Positions 1 through 7,114 of a stretch of 64,000 bases of DNA are shown piece by piece. The stretch's first letter is position 1. The number at the start of each line of letters is the position of its first letter. Position numbers and translations under genes: made by a program. Under the pieces are notes generated by a model, which was not told the origin of the DNA, did not search any database, and saw only the letters and a program-made list of their open reading frames with translations. Origin of the DNA: JBQLZQ01 sp052168355 (GTDB taxonomy: Bacteria > Pseudomonadota > Alphaproteobacteria > DSM-16000 > Inquilinaceae); assembly GCA_052168355.1 (NCBI GenBank), contig JBQLZQ010000030.1, forward strand, positions 1-64,000, in the 5' to 3' direction.

Positions 1-76
1 CCTCGCACCACTCCATCCACGCGCGTCTCGACGATTCTCGGACGGGCTCCTAGAGACCGCTGTTCGGCCATTTTCC

Positions 77-105
77 TTGGCCGTCGCCACGGCAGCGCCT
101 ATATG
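77..105 (+). promoter_or_regulatory. Possible sigma70-type promoter of trcR
   Basis: TTGGCC at 77-82 and TATATG at 100-105 are separated by 17 bases. Each hexamer matches the sigma70 consensus at four of six positions. Transcription would start near 112, leaving a leader of about 100 bases before the trcR start at 217. The match is moderate and is judged by eye only. Confidence 0.3.
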
Positions 106-216
106 TCTCTTCTCAAGACAAACGTGTTTGGCGTCGCTGCGATCGGTGCTGCCCCGGGATCGAAGGGACGGGCACGCGGCGGCGCGGTTTTTCGTGTTCC
201 AAGGAGAAGTAGAGGA

Positions 217-816
217 ATGGCCCAGCCTTTGATGCCCAAGGCCACGGCGGTCTGGTTGGTCGAAAACACGGCGCTGACCTTCAGGCAGATCGCCGAGTTC
301 TGCGGTCTGCACGAGCTGGAGGTGAACGCCATCGCCGATGACGAGGTGGCCATCGGCATGGTCGGTATGGACCCGATCGCCAACGCCCAGCTGACCAAGG
401 AAGAGATTGCGCGCTGCGAGGCGGATCCCTCCGCCCGGCTGGAAATGGCCAAAAGCGATCTGCCGCCGCCGTCGATCCGTCAGAAGGGGCCGCGCTATAC
501 ACCGGTTACCAAGCGCGGCGACAAGCCCGATGGAATCGCCTGGCTGGTCAAGAACGTGCCGGAGATGAGCGACGCGGCCATTTCACGGCTGATCGGGACC
601 ACCAAGCCCACGATCACGGCCATCCGCGACCGAACTCACTGGAATGCGCCCAATATCAAGGCGCGCAATCCGGTAATTCTGGGTTTGTGCACCCAGCGGG
701 AACTGGATGAGGCGCAGGCAAAGGCCAACAAAGGCCGCAAGCCGACGCAACAAGCGGCCGACACTTCCGAAACAGTGACCGATATCCCGGTCGATGCACC
801 CGCAGATCCGGCCTAA
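217..816 (+). CDS. trcR: Cell-cycle transcriptional regulator TrcR (DUF1013 family)
   Basis: This 199-residue protein starts MAQPLMPKAT and contains the DUF1013 core, including the stretches TFRQIAEFCGLHELEV and DAAISRLIGTTKPTITAI, both of which look like helix-turn-helix segments. The family is nearly confined to Alphaproteobacteria, where it is named TrcR and treated as a conserved, probably DNA-binding cell-cycle regulator. The frame is open from 103, but ATG at 217 has AAGGAGAAG just upstream and matches the conserved N-terminus, so it was preferred. The tail after about residue 165 is Gln/Thr/Ala-rich and probably disordered. It is a core gene and the best taxon marker in the window. Confidence 0.93.
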   Translation: MAQPLMPKATAVWLVENTALTFRQIAEFCGLHELEVNAIADDEVAIGMVGMDPIANAQLTKEEIARCEADPSARLEMAKSDLPPPSIRQKGPRYTPVTKRGDKPDGIAWLVKNVPEMSDAAISRLIGTTKPTITAIRDRTHWNAPNIKARNPVILGLCTQRELDEAQAKANKGRKPTQQAADTSETVTDIPVDAPADPA

Positions 817-875
817 ATAGGGGGGTTCGCGGCGACCCGATCTCGCCGCGGAGCGGGGTGTTTGGGAGCACGGGG

Positions 876-899
876 GCCCAGCGGCTTGAGCCGCTGGGC
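876..899. terminator. Perfect 10-bp stem-loop between convergent trcR and DUF465 gene
   Basis: GCCCAGCGGC (876-885) and GCCGCTGGGC (890-899) pair perfectly around the loop TTGA. The structure lies 60 bases after trcR and 20 bases beyond the DUF465 stop, so it could end transcripts from both sides. There is no T-run on either strand, so classical intrinsic termination is not demonstrated. Confidence 0.5.
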
Positions 900-909
900 G
901 GTACGCCGG

Positions 910-931
910 GGCGACCGGTCAGCCGGTCGCC
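910..931. terminator. Second perfect stem-loop, spanning the stop codon of the DUF465 gene
   Basis: GGCGACCGG (910-918) and CCGGTCGCC (923-931) form a 9-bp stem with loop TCAG. On the minus strand the loop holds the TGA stop of the 55-residue DUF465 gene (919-921). With the stem at 876-899 it makes a double hairpin. No T-run follows. Confidence 0.4.
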
Positions 932-1086
932 AAACGCTGGATTTCGTCTTTAATTCGAAGTTTTTCGCGCTTGAGGCGGTTGAGGTATTCGTTAGAGAGG
1001 GAAGGCCGTTGCGCTTCATCCTGCAATTGTTCGTCCAGGGCTGCATGTTTGACCCGTAAGGAATCGATTCTCTCTCTAAACGACAT
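919..1086 (-). CDS. Small DUF465 (YdcH-like) coiled-coil protein
   Basis: A 55-residue protein starts MSFRERIDSLRVKHAALDEQ and ends LKREKLRIKDEIQRLATG. The pattern of an N-terminal helix, a short turn, then L-x-x-L-K-R-E-K-L-x-x-K-D-E-I is the DUF465/YdcH signature: a two-helix hairpin of about 55-75 residues, common in Alphaproteobacteria and of unknown function. ATG at 1086 is preceded on its strand by AGGGGAAACGA, a good ribosome binding site. A paralogue lies at 2702-2902, with pfk between them. Expected cytoplasmic. The role is unknown. Confidence 0.85.
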   Translation of the reverse strand: MSFRERIDSLRVKHAALDEQLQDEAQRPSLSNEYLNRLKREKLRIKDEIQRLATG

Positions 1087-1432
1087 TCGTTTCCCCTTTT
1101 CATCCTAGGTATTGCGAGAATTTTCGATTTATTCCATTGCTGATCTTACTGTCCCTGTTCAAAGTATTTATGGTCTTTCTTTGACCACTTTACATAATAG
1201 TGACGATCGCCGGCGGATCAAGACGGAAACGTATCATTTTGGGTGGTTCGGCATCACAAATGTTGCCGTGCCCCCACCGATATGAAGGCCCGTCTCGAAA
1301 CAGAGCGGGCGTGCACAGCCGGTTTCCGATGACGCGGCGGTGTGTTTCACCCACGCGGTCGATGGAGTCTGCCTTGCCGGGACCCGTATCGGGGTGTGGC
1401 CGGTGGGGTGGCGTGCCCGCCCTTCAATCGGC
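1087..1432. other. Intergenic region between DUF465 start and pfk stop
   Basis: These 346 bases hold no supported gene. Positions 1087-1200 are clearly AT-richer than the surroundings and should contain the promoter and leader of the minus-strand DUF465 gene, though I could not fix a convincing -35/-10 pair. Downstream of pfk, 1288-1310 can form a stem (GCCCG and CTC pairing with GAG and CGGGC, one bulged T, six-base loop) that may help end the pfk transcript. Short open frames here are shadows of pfk or lack ribosome binding sites. Confidence 0.4.
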
Positions 1433-2524
1433 CTATTGCGGATTGTCGCCCAGATAGATGCCCAGGCCCCGGGCGGTGGTGACCAGGGCGCTGTCCAGTT
1501 CGACCGCCTGATAATGGGCGATCGCCTCCTCGATGGAAACGTCGATGACGCCGCGGTTCGACCAGGCGACCATCCGGTCGTGCTTTCCCGCCGCGATCAG
1601 GTCCACGGCATGCACCCCAAAGGCCGAGGCCACCATGCGGTCGCGCCATCCGGGCATCGAGCCGCGCTGGACGTGGCCCAGAACGGTGACCCTGGTTTCG
1701 GCCCCGGTGGCTTCCGCGATCTTGTCGCCCAGGTAATGGCCGATCCCGCCGAACCGCGTCTGGCCATCGGAAAACCGCATCTCCATCGGTTCGCCATCGA
1801 CGGTCTTCACCGCTTCCGACACCACGATCAGCGCGAAGTTACGCCCGTTCTGCCGCAGTTTCCGGACTTTCTGGGCCACTCCCTCGATGCTGTAGGCAAT
1901 CTCGGGGATCAGGATGGCGTCGGCGCCGCCGGCCACGCCCGCGGCAATGGCGATATGGCCCGCGTCCCGGCCCATCACCTCCAGCACCATGACCCTGGCA
2001 TGGCTGGCGGCCGTCGGCTGCAGCCGGTCCAGCGCCTCGGTGGCGACCGCGACGGCCGTGTCGAACCCGACCGAGATTTCCGTCAGTCCGATATCGTTGT
2101 CGATGGTCTTGGGGATGCCGACCAGGTTCATGCCGCCTTCGCCGGCCAGGCGGCGCAGGATCGCCAGGCTGCCGTCGCCCCCGATCCCGATCAGCGCGTC
2201 CAGACCCAGCTCGCGGTAACCGCCGGCGATCTCCTGCGACCGGTCCTTGACCGTCCCGTCGGCCATGGGAAAGGAGAACGGGTTGCCCTTGTTGGTGGTC
2301 CCCAGGATGGTTCCGCCGCGGCGCATGACGTCGCCGTTGAACATCTCCGGCCGCAAAACCTCGTACTGCAGGGGGCGGTTGATCAGCCCCATCGTCCCTT
2401 CCTTGATGCCAAGGATGGTCCAGCCCAGCTCCGCCGACCGGAAAACGGCGGCCCGAATGATGGCATTGAGCCCGGCGCAATCGCCGCCGCTGGTCAGGAT
2501 TCCGATACGTTTCTCGCCGGCCAT
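1433..2524 (-). CDS. pfk: 6-phosphofructokinase, Gly/Lys type (probably ATP-dependent)
   Basis: This 363-residue cytoplasmic enzyme phosphorylates fructose 6-phosphate to the 1,6-bisphosphate in glycolysis. The family motifs are present: ILTSGGDCAGLN (9-20), GIGGDGS (113-119), GIPKTIDNDI (136-145) and EVMGRDAG (182-189). In PFKs, Gly at the position of E. coli Gly104 marks ATP users and Asp marks pyrophosphate users, while Lys at the Gly124 position is typical of pyrophosphate enzymes. Here the site is mixed, GGDG plus PKTIDND, as in trypanosomatid ATP-PFKs, so ATP use is likely but not certain. ATG at 2524 gives the expected N-terminus MAGEKRIG. An upstream in-frame extension lacks family similarity and was not used. 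Confidence 0.93.
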   Translation of the reverse strand: MAGEKRIGILTSGGDCAGLNAIIRAAVFRSAELGWTILGIKEGTMGLINRPLQYEVLRPEMFNGDVMRRGGTILGTTNKGNPFSFPMADGTVKDRSQEIAGGYRELGLDALIGIGGDGSLAILRRLAGEGGMNLVGIPKTIDNDIGLTEISVGFDTAVAVATEALDRLQPTAASHARVMVLEVMGRDAGHIAIAAGVAGGADAILIPEIAYSIEGVAQKVRKLRQNGRNFALIVVSEAVKTVDGEPMEMRFSDGQTRFGGIGHYLGDKIAEATGAETRVTVLGHVQRGSMPGWRDRMVASAFGVHAVDLIAAGKHDRMVAWSNRGVIDVSIEEAIAHYQAVELDSALVTTARGLGIYLGDNPQ

Positions 2525-2701
2525 GTGCGGTGCTCGCCTTGCCGTGATGATGATCGGCGGTAGTGATAGCAGATCGTGCCAACCCCGCAAGGACCCGGTT
2601 GGACAATTCGGGGTCGGGCCCATGCTCGCGATCTCTATGGGCCCCTGTCGGCGAAATTTGGTATAAGAGACCCGTTCTCGACAGCATGGACATGGGATCG
2701 C

Positions 2702-2902
2702 ATGAACGACCGGGATTCGCTGGATCATCGCTTGGGCGCGCTGCGCCTCGAGCATCGCGATCTCGACGATGTGATCGAACGGCTGGCGGCGGAGGCGACG
2801 TCGAACCAGCTTCAGATCCAGCGGCTGAAGAAACGCAAACTGATGATCAAGGACCAGATCGCCCAGCTTGAAAGCGAGATGCTGCCCGATATCATCGCCT
2901 GA
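2702..2902 (+). CDS. Second small DUF465 (YdcH-like) coiled-coil protein
   Basis: This 66-residue protein (MNDRDSLDHRLGALRLEHRD) has the DUF465 layout: an N-terminal helix, a linker, then LQIQRLKKRKLMIKDQIAQL. It is expected to be a soluble helical hairpin of unknown role. The open frame begins at 2576, but only the part from ATG 2702 resembles the family. It is divergent from pfk with a 177-base gap that must hold both promoters. It is a paralogue of the 55-residue gene at 919-1086, with the strongest resemblance in the second helix (LKxxKLxIKDxIxxL). Confidence 0.82.
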   Translation: MNDRDSLDHRLGALRLEHRDLDDVIERLAAEATSNQLQIQRLKKRKLMIKDQIAQLESEMLPDIIA

Positions 2903-2956
2903 TCATGATGCCCCCGCCGGCCAGCGGCCCCCGGGACCGACGGCCAGCCTTGGCGC

Positions 2957-2985
2957 TGGACAGCCCGCCTCAGTTTTCCTATAAG
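2957..2985 (+). promoter_or_regulatory. Sigma70-type promoter of tRNA-Phe
   Basis: TGGACA (2957-2962) and TATAAG (2980-2985) are spaced by 17 bases, and each matches five of six consensus positions. A GC-rich stretch follows, as is common for stable-RNA promoters. The element sits about 57 bases before the tRNA 5' end, in the gap after the DUF465 stop. Confidence 0.6.
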
Positions 2986-3042
2986 CACGGCTCCGCGGTC
3001 GCCGGAGTTCTTCCGGCCGGCCTCCGGTTGTCCCGGTTCGGC

Positions 3043-3118
<76 letters not shown>

Positions 3119-3144
3119 TTCCCCCGAACGATAATTTCTGGTCG

Positions 3145-3942
3145 TCAGGTCCGGCGGACCCGCCCCCCGACGATCCGGATCATTACCAGTCCGCAGACAA
3201 TCAGCGCCGAAACCCCGGTCCCGATTACCGCCACCGATGGCACAAGGGGAGAATAGTTCGTGGCCGTCCGGGCGAACAGCCAGACCGGCAGCGGTGTGTC
3301 CGGCCCCGAGGTATAGATCGACAGGGACAGGTTCGACCAGGACAACAGAAACGCGAACAGCGCGCCGGAGAAGATGCCGGGCCACAGCGCCGGCAGGGTG
3401 ATCTCTCGCACCACCTGCCAGCGGCTGGCGCCGAGATCGAGCGCCGCCTCCTCCTGCGCCACGTCGTAGCCGAAGAAGCGGATCGATACGACCAGCGATA
3501 CGATCGGCACGATCCAGACCAGGTGGGCCACCACCGCGGTTTTCCAACTGGGCGTGAAGCCGACCGCGGTGAACGACAGCAGCAAGGCCAACCCCATCAC
3601 CGGCTGGGGAAAAAAGATCGGCAGCACCAGCAACCGCTGGAACAGGTTGCGGCCGCGCCAGTCGTACCGCGCGAAGGCGACGGCGCCGAGCGTCCCCAAC
3701 GCCACGGCGAAGAGGACGACGCCCAGAGCGATCTGCAACGAGATCAGATGGATCGTCCACGTCGTGAAGGACCCGATCGCCTCGCGATAGGCGTCCAGCG
3801 TCCAGACCCGGTGGGGAAACCGCATGTAGCGGGTGTTGGCCAGCGAGGCGAGCACCACCGACATGATCGGGATATAGAGGAGCGCCAGCACCATCCCGAT
3901 CCACAAGGCCCGCAAGGGCCCCAGATGCCGCGCCGTCGTCAT
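3145..3942 (-). CDS. ABC transporter permease, PotC/PotI type
   Basis: A 265-residue inner-membrane protein with about six hydrophobic segments. It carries the EAA loop AALDLGASRWQVVREITLPA that docks with the ATPase, typical of the second permease of spermidine/putrescine-type importers. ATG at 3942 (MTTARHLGPLRALWIG) overlaps the stop of the upstream permease by ATGA, so the two are translationally coupled. The frame runs further upstream only as a shadow of the neighbouring permease. It is the last gene of a four-gene operon (binding protein, ATPase, permease, permease). The substrate is not shown by sequence; a small cationic or amine compound is likely from the family. Confidence 0.92.
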   Translation of the reverse strand: MTTARHLGPLRALWIGMVLALLYIPIMSVVLASLANTRYMRFPHRVWTLDAYREAIGSFTTWTIHLISLQIALGVVLFAVALGTLGAVAFARYDWRGRNLFQRLLVLPIFFPQPVMGLALLLSFTAVGFTPSWKTAVVAHLVWIVPIVSLVVSIRFFGYDVAQEEAALDLGASRWQVVREITLPALWPGIFSGALFAFLLSWSNLSLSIYTSGPDTPLPVWLFARTATNYSPLVPSVAVIGTGVSALIVCGLVMIRIVGGRVRRT

Positions 3943-4787
3943 CGCCGGGTCAGCCGGTCGAGATCGAGGCGGGCCATGATCGGCAGCACGATCACCGCCG
4001 TGATGGCGATGACCAGCATGCTCAGGGCCGCGCCCATGGGCCAGTCCTGGGCATAGTTGAAGCGCTGCTCGATCGCGGCGGTCATCACCGTCACGCTGCG
4101 GCCGCCCAGGATCGCGGCCTCGGAGTTGGCGCCCAGGGACAGGACGAAGGTCAAAAGGCAGCCGATTATCAGGCCGGGCGCGGCGAGCGGCAGTTCCACC
4201 TCGCGAAAGACGGCGAACGGACCGGCGCCAAGGTCCCGCGCGGCTTCCACCCGGTCGCGCGGGATCAGGCTGACGCCAAGAAGAAGGGGAAACAGCATGA
4301 ACGGGAAATGGATATAGATCATGCCGACCAGCGTGGCCGCCCAGGTGTTCAGCATGGACCCTATCTGGATGCCGAACAGCGCGTTGAGCGATCCCGCCAG
4401 AATCCCGCCGCCCGGCATCAGAAACACCGACATGCCGAACAGCCGGACGCTTTCGGAAATAAAGATCGGCAGCGCGATCAAGGCGGAAACCACCGGCGCG
4501 GCGCGGCCGGCGTGGAGGTGCAGGATCTTGGCCGTGGGCCAGGCCAGCACCACGCAGACCAGCGTCGTCACACCGGCGCCCAGCAGCGACCACATCATCG
4601 GGCGGTAGTACCCTTCGGTTGCCGCGACGGCGTAGTTGGCAAGCGTCATGTCGGCGGTGAGCGCGAAGGTGCGGGGTTGCATCAGGCTGAACCAGGCGAC
4701 CGTGGCGATGGGCAGCACGAAGCAAAGCACCAGAAAGGCGATGACGGGCAGGGCGAACCACGCCCCCGGCGACCGTGGCCGGCTCAT
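3939..4787 (-). CDS. ABC transporter permease, PotB/PotH type
   Basis: A 282-residue inner-membrane permease starting MSRPRSPGAWFALPVIAFLV, with about six membrane segments and the EAA-type loop AARDLGAGPFAVFREVELPL. It should pair with the 3145-3942 permease to form the channel of a polyamine-type importer. Its ATG at 4787 overlaps the stop of the ATPase gene by ATGA, and its own stop overlaps the next start the same way, giving tight translational coupling. Length is normal for the family. Confidence 0.92.
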   Translation of the reverse strand: MSRPRSPGAWFALPVIAFLVLCFVLPIATVAWFSLMQPRTFALTADMTLANYAVAATEGYYRPMMWSLLGAGVTTLVCVVLAWPTAKILHLHAGRAAPVVSALIALPIFISESVRLFGMSVFLMPGGGILAGSLNALFGIQIGSMLNTWAATLVGMIYIHFPFMLFPLLLGVSLIPRDRVEAARDLGAGPFAVFREVELPLAAPGLIIGCLLTFVLSLGANSEAAILGGRSVTVMTAAIEQRFNYAQDWPMGAALSMLVIAITAVIVLPIMARLDLDRLTRR

Positions 4788-5845
4788 TCCGCCACCCAGG
4801 TGACGTCGTCGGGCGAAAACCCGAAATAGGCGCGGGTGCCGGGATTGTGCCCGTCGGCCGCCGCGCCGCCGACCTCGGAGATTAGGGTGGTTCCGCCCAC
4901 GTCGAGCATGAGTTGCGTGCGCGAGCCCAGCATCATCGTCTGGGTGACGGTCATCTCTACCGAGATCGCACGCTCCCGCCCGGGCAACAGCGCCTCGGGC
5001 CGCAGCACGGCATAGGCGCCCCCCGCCTTGTCCGCGGGGACCCCGAGCTCCACGAAGATGTCGCGGCCCTGGGCATCGCGGCTTACGGTGAGGATGTTCA
5101 CCTCCCCCATGAACCCCGCCACGAAACGGTTGACCGGGGCGCCGTAGATCTCCTGCGGCGTGCCCACCTGAACGAACCTTCCCTCGCGCATGATGGCGAT
5201 GCGGTCGGACATCACCATGGCTTCCTCCAGGCTGTGGGTGATGTAGACGAAGGTGCGCCCGGTACGCTGGTGCAGCTCCTTCAATTCCACTTCCAGCGTC
5301 TTGCGCAACCGGTAGTCGATGGCCGACAGCGGCTCGTCGAAGAACAGGATTTCGGGGTCGGAGGCGAAGGCCCTTGCCAGCGCCACGCGCTGCCGCTCGC
5401 CGCCCGAACACTGGGTCACCGGGCGCGGGTAATAGCTTTCGGGCAGGCGGACCAGCCGCAGCAGTTCCAGCGCGCGCACCCGGCGTTCGTCGGCCGGCAC
5501 ACCCTTCATCTTCATCGCGAACTCGATGTTCTGCCCGACGCTGCGGTGATCGAACAGCGCCAGGGACTGAAACACCATCGCCGTCGGCCGGCGGTTCGCG
5601 GGCAGGGCTGTGATGTCCTTGTCGCGCAAACGCAGGGTTCCTGCGGTCGGGGCCTCAAGTCCTGCGAGCAGGCGGACCAGGGTCGACTTGCCGCTGCCCG
5701 ACGGCCCGACGATGGTCAGGAACTCGCCGTCGGCGATGTCGAGCGAGATGTCGTCGACCGCCCGCAGCCCGCCGAAGGTTTTCGTCATACCGGTCAGCGA
5801 CAGGATCACCGGCCGGTTTCCGGTCCCTCCGGCGGACAGGGCCAT
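4784..5845 (-). CDS. ABC transporter ATPase, PotA/PotG type
   Basis: A 353-residue cytoplasmic ATPase that powers the adjacent importer. Walker A GPSGSGKST begins at about residue 47, followed by a Q-loop (FQSLALFD), the signature CSGGERQRVALARA (Cys replacing the usual Leu of LSGGQ), Walker B ILFFDEPLSAID and the H-loop ITHSLEEA. The C-terminal third (from about 240) is the TOBE-type domain of PotA/MalK proteins. The gene lies between the binding-protein gene (stop two bases before this start) and the first permease (ATGA overlap). The Cys in the signature is unusual but tolerated in related ATPases. Confidence 0.93.
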   Translation of the reverse strand: MALSAGGTGNRPVILSLTGMTKTFGGLRAVDDISLDIADGEFLTIVGPSGSGKSTLVRLLAGLEAPTAGTLRLRDKDITALPANRRPTAMVFQSLALFDHRSVGQNIEFAMKMKGVPADERRVRALELLRLVRLPESYYPRPVTQCSGGERQRVALARAFASDPEILFFDEPLSAIDYRLRKTLEVELKELHQRTGRTFVYITHSLEEAMVMSDRIAIMREGRFVQVGTPQEIYGAPVNRFVAGFMGEVNILTVSRDAQGRDIFVELGVPADKAGGAYAVLRPEALLPGRERAISVEMTVTQTMMLGSRTQLMLDVGGTTLISEVGGAAADGHNPGTRAYFGFSPDDVTWVAE

Positions 5846-5847
5846 GG

Positions 5848-7044
5848 TCAGCCCCGCGCGCGCATGGCGGCGGAGTAGATGTCATAGAGGCGGTCATAGT
5901 CGGGCACGATGTCGAATTCGACGGCGTTGGCGATCCGCGCGTCGAATTCGTCCCACTGGATGGCCGCCAACTCGTCGCTCGAGAAGCGCGACATCAGTTC
6001 GGGCTGCGCCATCTGGCTGACAGGCTGGAGGTTGCCGTTGCCCCGCGCCACGATCTCGGCGGCGTCCGGCGTGGTGATGAACTCCAGGAAGTCGAACGTG
6101 GCTTCCAGGAAGTCGGGGTTGTTGACGGCCGAGTTGAGCTCGATCCAGTTGATCCCGCCCTTGCCGTCGGCCGGACCGCTGTTCGGGGTGATGGCGTACA
6201 GCTCGGTCACGCCCTCCAGCCGCGCCGCCGCCGTGGTGTAGGTGCCGCCGGTGAAGTAAAGGTCGATCTCGCCGTTCAGCACCGCCAGGTTGAGCTGCAC
6301 GAAGTCGGTCGTGATCAGGGCGGCGTTGTCGATCCAGCGCTTGCAGGTCTCCTCGAAACGCGCCACCTCCTCGTCGGTCTTGACCTTGAAGGGGTGAACG
6401 CCGGCGCCCATGCAGATATCCATCACGTTCCAGTCCTCGTAGGCGAGGATGCCGTAACGGTTGGCGAAATCGGGGTTGTTGAACAGGTCCCACCCCTCGT
6501 CCTTGGCGAGGTCGGGCGAGATGACGTTGGGGTTGACCACGAAATCGAACGTTTCGTACCGCTGCACGATGCCGAGAAGATGCTCGCTGTCCTCGCTCAT
6601 CGCCCATTTGTAGGGCATGGCGAATTTCGGCTTCATCTGGGCATAAAGCGGCTCGAACCGGTCGCGCGGGAGGTCGCGGATCAGCCCGGCGGGCCACATC
6701 ACGTTGCGCGCCCACGGGTTGTTGACGTTGATGAAGTCCCAAACCGATGTCTCGCCGGCGCGCAGCCGGTTCACCGAGGTTGGGTCGGAAATGTGGATCT
6801 CGTAGCGGATGTCCACGCCCGTCTGCGACCGCCAGAGGTCCAAAAGCCGCGGGTCGGCGTAGGCATCCCAGGTCAGCAGCGACAGCGGCTCGCTGGCCCG
6901 CGCCGTCGATCCGAGGGGAAGGGCGCCGGCCGCGACGCCCGCTGCCAGGCCCGCCAGGAACCGGCGGCGGCTTGCCGAGTGCTGCAGCGGCTGCCGCAAC
7001 GGGTTTCTCGCGGCGAGAGATCCGATCAGTCCGTTCTTGTCCAT
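5848..7044 (-). CDS. Extracellular solute-binding protein, polyamine type, Tat-exported
   Basis: A 398-residue periplasmic binding protein for the importer encoded downstream. The N-terminus has a twin-arginine-like signal, SRRRFLAGLAAG (residues 25-36), with probable cleavage near ALA/ARA around residue 50, so export may be by Tat rather than Sec. The mature part begins LSLLTWDAYADPRLLDLW, typical of the PotD/PotF family. ATG at 7044 has GGGAG seven to eight bases upstream; a longer frame to 7092 adds an AT-rich, non-conserved segment. It is the first gene of its operon. The promoter region holds a GAAC-N4-ATTC motif and a hairpin (see 7070 and 7089). Confidence 0.9.
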   Translation of the reverse strand: MDKNGLIGSLAARNPLRQPLQHSASRRRFLAGLAAGVAAGALPLGSTARASEPLSLLTWDAYADPRLLDLWRSQTGVDIRYEIHISDPTSVNRLRAGETSVWDFINVNNPWARNVMWPAGLIRDLPRDRFEPLYAQMKPKFAMPYKWAMSEDSEHLLGIVQRYETFDFVVNPNVISPDLAKDEGWDLFNNPDFANRYGILAYEDWNVMDICMGAGVHPFKVKTDEEVARFEETCKRWIDNAALITTDFVQLNLAVLNGEIDLYFTGGTYTTAAARLEGVTELYAITPNSGPADGKGGINWIELNSAVNNPDFLEATFDFLEFITTPDAAEIVARGNGNLQPVSQMAQPELMSRFSSDELAAIQWDEFDARIANAVEFDIVPDYDRLYDIYSAAMRARG

Positions 7045-7069
7045 CTTTTGATGCTCCCTGTTGATTTTC

Positions 7070-7081
7070 GAACAAAAATTC
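7070..7081. promoter_or_regulatory. GAAC-N4-ATTC operator-like motif upstream of the polyamine-type operon
   Basis: GAACAAAAATTC (7070-7081), flanked by CG and GC, differs by one base from the form GAAC-N4-GTTC seen at 10019-10030 and 10087-10098. It lies 26 bases before the start codon at 7044 on the minus strand, where a regulator would act. The functional reading is inferred from recurrence. Confidence 0.4.
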
Positions 7082-7088
7082 GCATAGC

Positions 7089-7104
7089 GCATTCTTTCGA
7101 ATGC
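7089..7104. promoter_or_regulatory. Inverted repeat GCATTC-TTTC-GAATGC
   Basis: A perfect 6-bp inverted repeat with a four-base spacer lies between the GS-like gene stop (7115) and the binding-protein start (7044). On the minus strand it reads with a GAAA loop. It could be a terminator stem for the GS-like gene, an operator, or both. No T-run follows on the minus strand. Confidence 0.35.
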
Positions 7105-7114
7105 AGGCGCCTAG

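Noticed and set aside
103..216. N-terminal extension of trcR from ATG 103
   Set aside because: The 38 extra residues are Arg/Gly-rich, not conserved in the family, and the internal ATG at 217 has a good ribosome binding site.
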